In this document: positions 7,877 to 16,503 of the stretch, one piece after another
Layout of the letters: each line of letters begins with the position of its first letter
Position numbering within the stretch: position 1 is the first letter of the stretch
NCBI GenBank assembly: GCA_001687465.1
Contig: LVLI01000123.1
Span: 1-17,659, forward strand
Source: Halocafeteria seosinensis
Taxonomy: Eukaryota > Sar > Bigyra > Bicosoecida
Reading direction: 5' to 3'
DNA: 17,659 nt
Program-made: the position numbers and the translations under genes
Notes under the pieces: generated by a model
The model's database searches: none
The model's input: only the letters and a program-made list of their open reading frames with translations
Told to the model about the DNA's origin: nothing

Positions 7877-9300
7877 ATGGCGTTCTCCCCTCCCAAGACT
7901 CATGAACTCTATTCCATCCTCTTCTCGCATTACAATGGTACGTGAGGTGGTAATGCCTGCACGACACGACCTTTACGTGGTTTACATAGTTGAGGAATTA
8001 TCAATCACCGGGAAACTTAATGTAATGACTTGGGAGTGAATGCAGAAGCTGCTCGCTGGGCATTGGATGTGGCCAAAATACCGTATGTGGAGTATGGGTA
8101 TCTGCCCCTGCTGCACATGATACCCGTGGCGTGGGCGTCCGGAGGAGGAAACGCCTCCCATGACCGAGGTAGGTGCTGGTTATAAACTAGCATGTCTAAG
8201 TGTACTCGTGTATCGTTTGCTTGCGCTGCTGCAGCTTCATCGAGGTTTTCGACACCCTTGCTGGTGCTCCCTGACGGGAAACAGCTTCAAGATTCACGGA
8301 CTATTATCAAGGTAGGGATATACTTCCTGCTTTTTTGCAACAGGTGGTATTTGTGCTTATTATCCGTATGGTCCACCGTGTGACGTATACAGCACGCTGA
8401 TGACGAGTTGAAGGCCCGCGGCGAACCGAGTCTCCTGCCGACTCAGAGTGAAGATGGAGAAAAGATGATTGCCGACGTTACGGAAGTCATGGACCTGAGC
8501 CATGACGAGATCGGTGTAGATGCCCGACGTATTGTGTATTGGTACACTCTTCAGGTAGGTTTTTTTTTGCGCAATGGAAGAAGGAAGACGGGCAGAATGA
8601 CATCTTTCCTTCGTTATGTACAGGACGCTACACTACTTCGTTGGATGATTGACAAGAACTTCTCCGGTGTGCAGCATTTCATTGGAAGTTGGACAGCCCC
8701 CGTTATTCGGTGTAAGGATCGATGCCCATGGTTGGAATCGTCACTTGGATAGAGGTTGTCACGTGCATGATCCGCAGATTTGATTTTCAGGGCCCTCAAC
8801 ATCACGCAGGATCGAGCAATGCGTTCATTGGAAAGAATGAGAAAGAACTTTGATACTATCAACAAGAAGTTGCAAGGCAAACGTTCCGAGCAGTCGTTTC
8901 TCGCTGGTACGAGGTTTACGGCAGCGGACCTGTATTTTGCTAGCATCGCAGCGCCTGTGCTTGGAGTGAGCGTAAGTAACATTTCCCATTGTGATGTACC
9001 CGATATCTCCGTTATCTACCATTGATATATTTTTGAAAACGTCTTTGCAATGTCATGAGTGTACAGCGCGAAGATGGTTACGGAGCATACCTTCCACCTC
9101 TGGGCCAGCTCCCACCGGAGGGCGCGAAGATTATCCAAGAGTTCAGAGGTATGTTGCAAATAAACGAGGCTGAGCTCCTGCTTGTCTTGGATGTGATTTG
9201 TGCTTCAACCGCAGACCATCCTGCCGGACAACACGCACTTCGCGTCTTCAAGGGATTCCGAGGAACACGTCAGATACCTTACATATTTCCTGAGCTGTAG
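7877..9300 (+). CDS. Glutathione S-transferase family protein, bacterial-type, 8 exons
   Basis: Thioredoxin-fold N-terminal domain plus all-helical GST C-terminal domain; expected to use or bind glutathione, substrate unknown. Exons: 7877-7937, 8046-8168, 8235-8311, 8393-8554, 8624-8709, 8791-8971, 9067-9148, 9215-9300, giving 285 residues. Markers: FSHYNEAARWALD (16-28) in the active-site helix, the STPLLVLPDG strand with cis-Pro P69, DSRTII (81-86) for glutathione contacts, FTAADLYFASIAAPVL (212-227) with the N-cap T213/D216, and DHPAGQHALRVFKGFR near the C-terminus. Known bacterial relatives, from memory, carry SHYCEKARWALD; here Asn20 replaces the cysteine. All seven introns are GT-AG, 66-108 bp. 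The start is the ATG in GCAAAATGGCG, which puts the first strand LYSILFS at residues 11-17. Bacterial-like protein with many introns suggests an old transfer or endosymbiotic origin (inference). Confidence 0.9.
7938..8045 (+). other. Intron 1 of the GST gene (108 bp, phase 1)
   Basis: GTACGT donor and ATGCAG acceptor. Splicing forms the Glu21 codon from G and AA within SHYN-E-AARW; the unspliced frame meets TGA at once. Confidence 0.88.
8169..8234 (+). other. Intron 2 of the GST gene (66 bp, phase 1)
   Basis: GTAGGT donor and CTGCAG acceptor. Splicing yields SHDR-A-SSRFSTPLL. Confidence 0.85.
8312..8392 (+). other. Intron 3 of the GST gene (81 bp, phase 0)
   Basis: GTAGGG donor and TATACAG acceptor, joining DSRTIIK to HADDELK. 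Confidence 0.87.
8555..8623 (+). other. Intron 4 of the GST gene (69 bp, phase 0)
   Basis: GTAGGT donor followed by a T run, GTACAG acceptor; joins YWYTLQ to DATLLRW. Confidence 0.87.
8710..8790 (+). other. Intron 5 of the GST gene (81 bp, phase 2)
   Basis: GTGTAAG donor and TTTTCAG acceptor; the split codon CG|G gives Arg170 between APVI and ALNITQD. Confidence 0.85.
8972..9066 (+). other. Intron 6 of the GST gene (95 bp, phase 0)
   Basis: GTAAGT donor and GTACAG acceptor; joins APVLGVS to REDGYGAYLP. A GTGAGC donor 6 bp earlier would also keep frame but is weaker. Confidence 0.85.
9149..9214 (+). other. Intron 7 of the GST gene (66 bp, phase 1)
   Basis: GTATGT donor and CCGCAG acceptor; the split codon G|AC gives Asp258 in EFR-D-HPAGQHALR, the expected family C-terminus. 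Confidence 0.88.
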
Positions 9301-9854
9301 CTTAATCCAAGTTGGAATCCCGCATGTACAATACGATACCACTAGCTTCGTTCCTTATCTTACGCAGCACTTGGCGCTTAGGTTTCAGGCTGTTTGTACC
9401 AAGTATTTGCATTCTTACTCACACCTACTTTCTCAGCTTCGGGGCCTAATATTCTCATACAACGCCAACAGTGTACATTAAATTTTGGGTACAAATTTTG
9501 TAACATTTTCGTTGCTAGCTGAAATAGAGGACCCAAGGTTTTCGGTAGGACGTATAATCCACTATTACGAAACAGGTATTTTCAGTTTTCTGATAACGGT
9601 GTATTACGAAAATGGGGAGATTCGGACCTGTGCAACATCGGCAGTTCCAGACTCTAAAGAAATCCAGAGTTTCACCTTCGCTCAACAGTTCCTACAACCG
9701 CTTTGTGCACTACCAGCGACTTCCATACACCCAAGTAACGGAATTCATCCACTGAAGGGGAGGTCGGAAACGAAGACTTCTCCTAATTTGTTTGTAGACT
9801 AGAATTGACGTTGATTCTTCGTCGGTGTGCGGCCACTAACCGTGCCACAACATT
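9301..9854. other. Convergent intergenic region (3' ends of GST and F-box genes)
   Basis: The plus frame at 9485-9802 opens with TTG and contains no ATG in 105 codons, so it is not a stand-alone gene. Its composition is unremarkable and the GST stop at 9298-9300 fits the family end. This stretch most likely holds the two 3' untranslated regions. Confidence 0.5.
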
Positions 9855-10613
9855 TCAACTGAAAATACCAGGATTTAGCCGGTCGAAGATGTTGGCCGCC
9901 ACATGCACAGGAAGACGGAATGCTGATGACGCAGACTGTATTCTTTGCATCAGAAGGGTTTCTTGAGCTATCTCATGCCATCCCTTCTGCATGGTACTAA
10001 ACAGGTCCTTTGGATGAGTTTGGCCTGACCGCCGGCGGTTTACCACGATTTCTTCGGGAGCAATTCCAAATCGTTTCTTGCAAAGTCTTTCCCATAACTC
10101 CGTATCATCGGAGCAGATGTTTCTCCATTGTTTACAAACACATGAAGCACGCGCTACCGACTCGGCATCGAGGTAGCTTACCAAGACCCTCAAAACAGGA
10201 TCCATGCTTAGTGCTTCCTTGACAGGGTCCCGCTTTCGTTTTCCTTTGAAACCACGTGCACTTTCCAAAAGAAGCTCCTCTTCTTCTTGCACACTCGTCT
10301 GATGAGGCGATAGTAGTGCCAATAACATACGGATACCCTCCTTAGGTAGCGTGTCTCGCATCCATCGGAGCCACCACAATGTGGTGGCTGCATACCGTTT
10401 CTCTTGCCGTCTGTTGCTCTTTTTGGAGCATTCCTGCTGCTCTTTCTGTCTATTGAACGTCGCCAAAAGGAAGGACCAGATTCTAGAAAGATCTTCCTGA
10501 GATAGACGTTCTGTATACGGTCGATGTCGTGCTAAGGGATGCAGTATAAGCTGTTGTTGAACCCGGTCTGTGCGATCTCTACACAACGGCCGCTGGGTAT
10601 CCTCCTCCGCCAT
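9855..10613 (-). CDS. F-box protein, single exon
   Basis: F-box proteins recruit substrates to SCF (Skp1-cullin-F-box) ubiquitin ligases. The frame gives 252 residues from the ATG at 10613 (context CCAAGATGGCGG); an upstream in-frame TTG at 10625 is not a credible start. The F-box spans about residues 137-178: MDPVLRVLVSYLDAESVARA, then SCVCKQWRNICSDDTELWERL, with the conserved VCKQW and LW positions. The usual LP at the beginning of the box is MD here. The N-terminal 130 residues are charged and unidentified, ending in a basic patch GKRKRDPVK after a Glu run (QEEEELLLES). About 75 residues follow the box and contain no WD40, LRR or Kelch repeat that I can see, so the substrate is unknown. 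The gene is intronless, unlike its neighbours, and convergent with the GST gene. Confidence 0.85.
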   Translation of the reverse strand: MAEEDTQRPLCRDRTDRVQQQLILHPLARHRPYTERLSQEDLSRIWSFLLATFNRQKEQQECSKKSNRRQEKRYAATTLWWLRWMRDTLPKEGIRMLLALLSPHQTSVQEEEELLLESARGFKGKRKRDPVKEALSMDPVLRVLVSYLDAESVARASCVCKQWRNICSDDTELWERLCKKRFGIAPEEIVVNRRRSGQTHPKDLFSTMQKGWHEIAQETLLMQRIQSASSAFRLPVHVAANIFDRLNPGIFS

Positions 10614-11002
10614 CTTGGCTACCAAGATCTACAGCATCCATCAAGTGAAAAAAGCGACCCATATACCGATCTAACGGAAAATATACTAACATGCATTAAC
10701 GAACACGACAAACCTACTGCATGAACGCTTTAAAATGCCAGTGGATTGCATACAGTACAAACAGTACTGTAGGCTTGTTCTTCAACTCAACTTGGACTCC
10801 CGAAAATTGAGGGTGTGGTCGCTGATCGCTGATCAGAGACTGTGGTCGTAGAAGTTGTTTGAATGAGCCATTTAGGATGAGAATACTACTTCGCCTTAAA
10901 CGGAACACCTCTTGGAACATGGCTAGAAATGACAATCCTAAGGCCACTCTCACCTGAAGGTCTGAGTGGAGTTGGAATGGAAGTTACACAACAGACACAG
11001 AC

Positions 11003-11023
11003 CACTGGCTCACGCAGCCAGTG
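11003..11023. repeat. Hairpin, 8-bp stem and 5-nt loop
   Basis: CACTGGCT (11003-11010) pairs with AGCCAGTG (11016-11023). About two such stems are expected by chance in a window of this size, so function is unproven. Confidence 0.5.
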
Positions 11024-11755
11024 CCTACCACCTGTCGAGGTCCAAAGTTCACATTACAAGAACTATTAATTAAACTGGTAGCTAGTTGCAAACCAAGATA
11101 CTACAGCACTCATCAGCTGACTCAGTGGCCGCTACGGCCCATGGTATTTTTATCAGTCATGTATGTACTCTGGGGCTCGCGGTAGGTCGGATTGAATCAC
11201 TTAAGTTAGCAGAGGAAGTTGCAGTCTGACTCATATCAACGCTCACCAAGTTTCGACCGGTGGTAACATGCCGACTGGAATCCTAAAATAGGCTACCATT
11301 TCTCACATGCCGCATCTATTCATTGGACAGCGTGGAGAATGACTCAAACCTCACATTCCGCAGGCCATATCGACGGGGTACAATATCCAGTCCAAGCTTC
11401 TACAGTGTACACGAGAGTGGTTCCTTACTATTGAAGTACCGAGAAAACACAGTTTGATTGGCAGCACGTGATTCGCTAAAATAGAAGGCGAAGTGTAGCA
11501 GTTTGGGGATCGCTAGTCATTTATGCCACGTCAGCCGGTCAATTAGCGACGAACACTGAAGCCGCATTTGGATCTCGAAATCGCAAATACCCCAGAAAGT
11601 GCTCCTTTTCGCAACTTTCGGACATTAGTGAATATAGAACAAATTGACGTAAGTGATGCATCGATACGATTCGATAGTTGCCGACAAACGAAGGGAGAAG
11701 GGGAGAGGAGTTCAGAGTCGTCACGAACAAAGATGCACGGGAGTAAAGTCTGTAG

Positions 11756-11779
11756 ATTGTACCTACAGGTAGGTACAAT
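11756..11779. repeat. Near-perfect palindrome, two 11-bp arms around AG
   Basis: ATTGTACCTAC (11756-11766) and GTAGGTACAAT (11769-11779) are exact reverse complements separated by 2 nt. The palindrome lies about 175 bp before the ABC transporter start. It could be an operator-like protein site or a short hairpin in the 5' leader. Confidence 0.7.
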
Positions 11780-11954
11780 TGAACTGTACAAGCTGATAGC
11801 GGGCGTTGGGTGTTTCTACTTCTGTATCAAAATTTTGCTGCACGATCACATTGCGTTTCTGCAACACCAGTCTATCCAACTGATACCTCCAACACGCTGT
11901 CCGAACAATAATTATGATGATTGATGTCCTTTTCTGCAGAGCTCTCACTGTAAA

Positions 11955-14100
11955 ATGGGAGAGAACCACAATACCCGCGAGAAGAAACGCCGGCGGAGAA
12001 GCATAGACCTCCAGAGCTCCATGCAAGATCCAGAGCAGTCAGCGAGAACTCTGTTTCATCAGATGTCCGCACCCGACCAAGAGAGGTTTATAGAAGATCT
12101 AATCAACCTTAAATACGGTTATGTGACGCTTCTTCGAGAGATGAAGAAACGGATGCCAAAACTACCTGATGTTTCGGTACGCTGTGTGTGTGTGTGTGAA
12201 AGACTCTTTGCCTTCTGGTCTGTGAAAGATATGTCTCGATAGCACAGATCCACCTCCGGGATGTTTGTCACGAGTTTAAACTCGCTCCAGAGAACGAGTC
12301 CCCTCAAAACTTTATTCATGCAGCGTACAATACCCTGAGATGGATATTCCCTCCAGTCTGGTGGTCGAGCGTGCGCTCCTGGTGGAAGCAGGAGGGCTAT
12401 CACAAGTTCCGTAATCTGGACGATTGCTCTGCTACCTTTTCACCAGGAACGATGACGCTCATGGTTGCCCCTCCAGGTATACAACTGTGCATTAATTTGA
12501 CGATCGATTTAAAATGCTAGGCTATCGTATGGGTGCTTCTGCAGGGCACGGTAAATCGTCCCTCCTAAAGGCCATTGCTGGTCGGCTACCAGATTCTGAG
12601 CTTAGTGGAACGGTAAGCAATAGCCCGATCAATGTTTCAACTAGTAAACCGAGACATTATGTATTATTTACGCTATCTTCGCCGAACAGATCAAGTATTC
12701 TGGTATGCGCAAGCATGAGCTTCCCGCGAGCCTGAATAAACTGGTTGGGTATGTGGATCAGCAAGATATCCACTACCCAAACCTGACCGTTCGAGAGACA
12801 CTGGAATTTGCCTGCGAGTCGTGTGTGGTGGTATGTGTTGAATAACGCCGAGGTATTTGGACTCTTGTGTAATAACCGTCTTCATCCAGCGGGAGCAAGG
12901 AACACACGAGCCATCGGTACAAGAAGTACTCCGGAGGCGCGTCGATACTTTGGTGAAACTGTTGTCATTGGAAGACTGCCAACATACACGCGTTGGAGAC
13001 GAGACTTCACGTGGAATATCTGGTGGAGAAAAGCGCCGTCTTACTATTGGTGAAGTTTTAGTTGCGAGGGCACGCGTGCTACTTCTTGATGAGGTGAGCG
13101 CTACTCCCTGGAATTTTTGATTTCTGCATGATTGCTTTGATGTATGTCGTACAGGTTACCAATGGTTTAGATTCCAGTGTTGCGTACAAAGTAAGCGAAA
13201 GTGTCACGTTAGGGACGTCGCAGCTATATTCAACCTGTTTCCCCTACTGCAGCTATTGCGGTCAATACGGACTTGGTGTTCTACCATGGATGGAACGGTT
13301 GTTGCCTCAGTACTGACCCCGTCTCCCGAAGTAAGCTCTCGAGTCTGTAGTATTGCGTCAGTTTGTCTAGTGATTGGATGGTGTATTTCTCATACTACCA
13401 TATGTGGTATAATATGCAGATTCTTGAGCTATTCGACAATTTGTTACTATTGCGCAATGGCAAAACTATCTTCCATGGGGATCGCCAGGCCGCTATTGAG
13501 TTTTTCCGGTCACACGGAATAGAGAAGCCAGACTCTCAAGGTACGCATTATGTACATACTACTGCTTAAGCCGTATAGGAAAGAAAGAAGGATCAATAAG
13601 GTACAGATGAAGCCTCGTTTATAATGGAGGCCTTGTCAGACCCGGATCAAAAACTGGACAGACCGCGGACGCCACACGTCGCGGAAAATGAGAGACGAGA
13701 GCCCACGGAAATCCTCACACAGGTGACACCAACGGAGGAGTCTGCCGACGAGCGCTCCCCGTCTTCTATCAAGGAGCCACTGAAAAACGACTATACTTCT
13801 GCTCAATACGGAAGAAATTTCGCTCAAACCTGTCTGGAGCACACGCGTCTCTGTTTAAATCGCCAAGCGAAGCTAGTGTTCCGTAACATCCCAGTAAGTG
13901 TCCGCCAGGTCGCTGTGAATCCAGGACCCGTACGGTTATTACTTCCGTGCCCCGTACAGTTCCTTGGGTTCAGGATTTTTCAGGCCTCATTCATTGGACT
14001 CTTGGTCGGTGTGTTCTTTTGGGACTTAGACGAAACCGACTTCCAGCTAAAGCTAGGAATCATCCCTTACGGTGCCACGAGTTTGGCCTTTGTGGGTATG
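11955..14100 (+). CDS. PDR-type ABCG transporter, truncated after NBD1 and the start of TMD1
   Basis: PDR pumps export drugs or lipids from the plasma membrane; full-size members have about 1400 residues. Ten exons (11955-12176, 12248-12476, 12545-12612, 12690-12830, 12890-13093, 13155-13190, 13253-13330, 13420-13540, 13607-13893, 13960-14100) encode 509 residues. NBD1 is complete: Walker A APPGHGKS (148-155, first Gly replaced by Ala), Q-loop YVDQQD (Q197), signature ISGGEKRR (263-270), Walker B VLLLDE (to E288), D-loop TNGLDSS. ASVLTPSPE replaces the H-loop, like the SLLQPAPE of plant PDR NBD1. GFRIFQASFIGLLVGVFFW is TM1. After 14100 nothing resembles the rest of TMD1, NBD2 or TMD2. GTAAGT follows, so the rest may lie beyond a large insertion or be lost. 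The N-terminus is basic (REKKRRRRS). ATG context TAAAATGGG. Confidence 0.88.
12177..12247 (+). other. Intron 1 of the ABC gene, with a short TG microsatellite
   Basis: GTACGC donor and GCACAG acceptor, 71 bp, phase 0. It contains a run of about seven TG dinucleotides near 12184-12198. Splicing joins KLPDVS to IHLRDVCHEF. Confidence 0.85.
12477..12544 (+). other. Intron 2 of the ABC gene, splitting the Walker A codon for Gly151
   Basis: GTATAC donor and CTGCAG acceptor, 68 bp, phase 1. Splicing assembles APP-G-HGKS, so the ATP-binding loop exists only in spliced RNA. Confidence 0.9.
12613..12689 (+). other. Intron 3 of the ABC gene
   Basis: GTAAGC donor and GAACAG acceptor, 77 bp, phase 0; joins SELSGT to IKYSGMRK. 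Confidence 0.88.
12831..12889 (+). other. Intron 4 of the ABC gene
   Basis: GTATGT donor and ATCCAG acceptor, 59 bp, phase 0; joins FACESCVV to REQGTHEP. The neighbouring GTGGTG makes the exact donor slightly uncertain. Confidence 0.82.
13094..13154 (+). other. Intron 5 of the ABC gene, between Walker B and D-loop
   Basis: GTGAGC donor and GTACAG acceptor, 61 bp, phase 0; joins LLLDE to VTNGLDSS. Confidence 0.9.
13191..13252 (+). other. Intron 6 of the ABC gene
   Basis: GTAAGC donor and CTGCAG acceptor, 62 bp, phase 0. It makes exon 6 (13155-13190) only 36 bp; joins SSVAYK to LLRSIRTW. Confidence 0.87.
13331..13419 (+). other. Intron 7 of the ABC gene
   Basis: GTAAGC donor and ATGCAG acceptor, 89 bp, phase 0; joins VLTPSPE to ILELFDNLLLL. 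Confidence 0.88.
13541..13606 (+). other. Intron 8 of the ABC gene
   Basis: GTACGC donor and GTACAG acceptor, 66 bp, phase 1; the split codon gives Asp367 in PDSQ-D-EASFIMEAL. Confidence 0.87.
13894..13959 (+). other. Intron 9 of the ABC gene, without a stop and in frame
   Basis: GTAAGT donor and GTACAG acceptor, 66 bp, phase 0. It has no stop in frame, so unspliced RNA would encode 22 extra residues. Removal gives RNIP-FLGFRIFQA, the expected spacing before TM1. Confidence 0.85.
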
Positions 14101-14250
14101 GTAAGTACCGGTACCATCATTACGCATCTCTTCCTTGCTTTGTGTACAGTATCCCCTAGAATTTTTTTTTTTTTTTTCACTCCCTTTGCCTCGTTTAGGG
14201 GATTTTTCAAATTTCGGGCAGAAAAGGGTACAAAAAATAGAAAAATCCCT
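14101..14250. other. Breakpoint region of the ABC gene: donor, poly-T run and short inverted repeat
   Basis: A good GTAAGT donor at 14101 is followed 44 bp later by a GTACAG acceptor (14144-14149). The sequence after it shows no transporter similarity. A 16-T run follows at 14162-14177. GGGATTTTTC (14199-14208) pairs with GAAAAATCCC (14240-14249). A poly-T run on the plus strand is what the A-tail of a minus-strand retroposed insertion would leave. That reading is inference; I see no target-site duplication. Confidence 0.45.
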
Positions 14251-16503
14251 GTATCTTGCTTCATACTTAAAATGAGATCATATAAGTACATGATTTGGAA
14301 TCAGCGTAAAATTACGCATCTGATGGTATATAATACGGTATTATTGGAGGGGAGAAAATGTGCATGTTTCTGGGGCTAAGTCGTATCTCCGCTTCTGTAA
14401 CTCTTGGTCACCTGGAGCATTCCTTCGAGAGGAATTGAGCCTCACATTGGGCCACTATGACGCCACATGCAACGCTGTACAACGGTATAATGTTGGTGAA
14501 TATTTATTCCTCTTCAATATTTAGCATGAATCCTATTTAGCAACGGTACCGGTATTCTTATTTCGTTACGCTCGATATTTTTCTCAAACCAACCATGGTG
14601 AACGATTGACGGCGGGATGGGGTGTAACATGAATAGACCGAATACCGGAAGGATAAAACAATTGGTTGCGACCGCAAAATTTGTGCATTCAAACGTAAAC
14701 CTCACAGTACCTTCTTCCTGGGAAATGTACACTGCTGCCCACATGCGCCACGGATCAAGCCATCAATCACTCATCAATGACTCTTAGAATCCTCACAGTC
14801 CCGTATTAAGCTGGATTCAGCCCCGCACTGAGTCTAGGAGCGCTTATTTGTTCGTCCAGAGCGCCATGTCCACATCGGTCCCTGCAGAGCATGAAGGTAA
14901 GCCGCCACTACCCGTAGCGATTCTGCAGTGTCAGGTCCCTCGACGACAATGTCCATCCTTCCAGTCGGGTCTGTTGAGTGTGCTCTATGTGGCTGCGAGA
15001 CGTTCGATTCAGTTACAGTGGCTGCAGTGCCCATCCTTGCAAGGAGATAGACCGTGCGCGAGCATTTACTAACGCTCAAGTCAAACATCGTCGAACTTTA
15101 CAGCCGCACCACTGAATGACCATTCTATGCGTCGTTTGGTCCTGCACCCTGTTTAGACCGCAGGTACATGGGTCCAAAAGACCGGTGAGCCCGTTTTCGT
15201 TGGACCCTAGGGTATGTAGTTATCAAGATATTGTATCCCTGCAGTAGTACGACCGCTCATGCCACACCGGCTGTTGCAGTGTTGTAACTCCTTACCTCCT
15301 TGCAGGCCATTAAGTGCTTGTCATGGTCAACCAGAAACATTTGTCATGGCATGCGAAACCAGAATACCCATGTTTCATGACCGAATACTCCACTAGTCCG
15401 CAAACGCTGCAACGACGAATGGTGTATCCTCATTCCTGGATTGAGGCAGATTGTCATTCCACCCTTATGAAACACGAAAATCATCAGATTAATTACTCAC
15501 GGGTGTACAGGGTCGATTAGGACGACTAGGACTAAGGTTTGCATGTCATGTGCACCCTGTGGGAATCCCATGCACCAACAGAAGCATTGAGTGTGCATTG
15601 TTTCACGCACCTCCCAGGTGCGTTATGCTGTCTTCGAGCTCCTTGATAGCCTTCTCAACGATATCCTTACCTGTACTTGTCTCGACACACATCAATCTTA
15701 CCATAAATCACTCATCGCATAGTGGCGAAGCCGCATATAGGATAAGGACTGTGATTCCTGGGGAAGTGTGAACATAGCATAGGTATCGTAACGCTCTCTT
15801 GCGGACGTCTCCAATATTAGTCGACCAAGCAGAAACCAATTGTGCAATCGCAGAACTTAAAGCATTCATAAATTGGCGTTTGCGCGTCTCAATAGATTGC
15901 TGTGGGCTTCCAAATGTTCAGAGACACGGCGGCGGCAATCCCTTCCAAGGTCTGAAGTTCCATTTTCCACGTATTTTCGTATGCTTCATGTCCTACAATC
16001 TATCGATACAGTCCACTTGTTCATACGGAGACCATACACAATAATGGTAGTCACAAAGATACCTGAGAGATATATAATGATAGGTTTTCAGTGACCGCTA
16101 GGTGAGCTTCACAGCTTTCGTCAGTACAACAGAAACAGCACGATTGGAAAGAATGAGAAGTTCCCAATCTTGACGTAATTGAGGTGGACGTATGGATCTA
16201 TCCGAATGGATACGATCTCCGACTCGATTAGGTATAGGCTGCGCACCTAAGTTTGTTGTGACGGATTCAGAATTCTAGGGCGCCACTTCAATCTGTTCAA
16301 TGGTTCGACCCCGTCCACCGCAATGTTATTAGTTAAAAAATTAACCCCCTATGATTCCTTCGCATATGGTTGGACCTTCACGTATGTATCTGCGCCAGAA
16401 AACTCGATGTAACTATGGTCAGTTTGCATCTACACTCCTTAATGCATTCTCAATGATCTGTTTCCAAGACGTCTACATCAGGATGTACAGTTTTGCCCAA
16501 GTA
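14251..16503. other. 2.25-kb stretch without a recognisable gene
   Basis: Open but unassigned frames only. On the minus strand 15603-15692 reads as a 29-residue helical peptide (MCVETSTGKDIVEKAIKELE...). A minus frame of about 70 codons, 15708 to about 15923, includes SAIAQLVSAW and RKRALRYLCYV. On the plus strand 14346-14525 is open without an ATG. Hairpins: 15170-15207 (GGGTCCAA/TTGGACCC, 22-nt loop) and 15605-15623 (ACGCACCT/AGGTGCGT, 3-nt loop). The minus-strand pieces could be remnants of a dead gene. No continuation of the ABC transporter is seen. Confidence 0.4.

Larger units (their letters stand above)
10614..11954. other. 1.34-kb divergent intergenic region between F-box and ABC transporter genes
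   Basis: It should carry both promoters. The plus frame 11568-11924 opens with TTG and shows no family signal; the minus frames 11539-11791 and 11763-12026 are also unsupported. Visible structure: a doubled GCTGATC at about 10821-10835, a hairpin at 11003-11023, the GC-rich interrupted palindrome GGCCGCTACGGCC at about 11127-11139, and a long-stem palindrome at 11756-11779. Confidence 0.5.

Noticed and set aside
9485-9802. 105-codon plus-strand frame between the GST and F-box genes
   Set aside because: It opens with TTG, contains no ATG, and lies after a GST stop codon that fits the family C-terminus.
11568-11924. 118-codon plus-strand frame upstream of the ABC gene
   Set aside because: It starts at TTG, spans the palindrome at 11756-11779, and has no homology signal; probably leader or promoter DNA.
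14848-15088. Possible small spliced gene with a 32-bp intron (14897-14928)
   Set aside because: Splicing gives a smooth reading frame, but 32 bp is about half the length of the shortest confident intron here (59 bp) and the product matches nothing.
16290-16325. GGTTCGACCCC, resembling a tRNA B box
   Set aside because: Flanking bases do not form a T-arm, and no complementary acceptor stem is visible within about 80 bp upstream.
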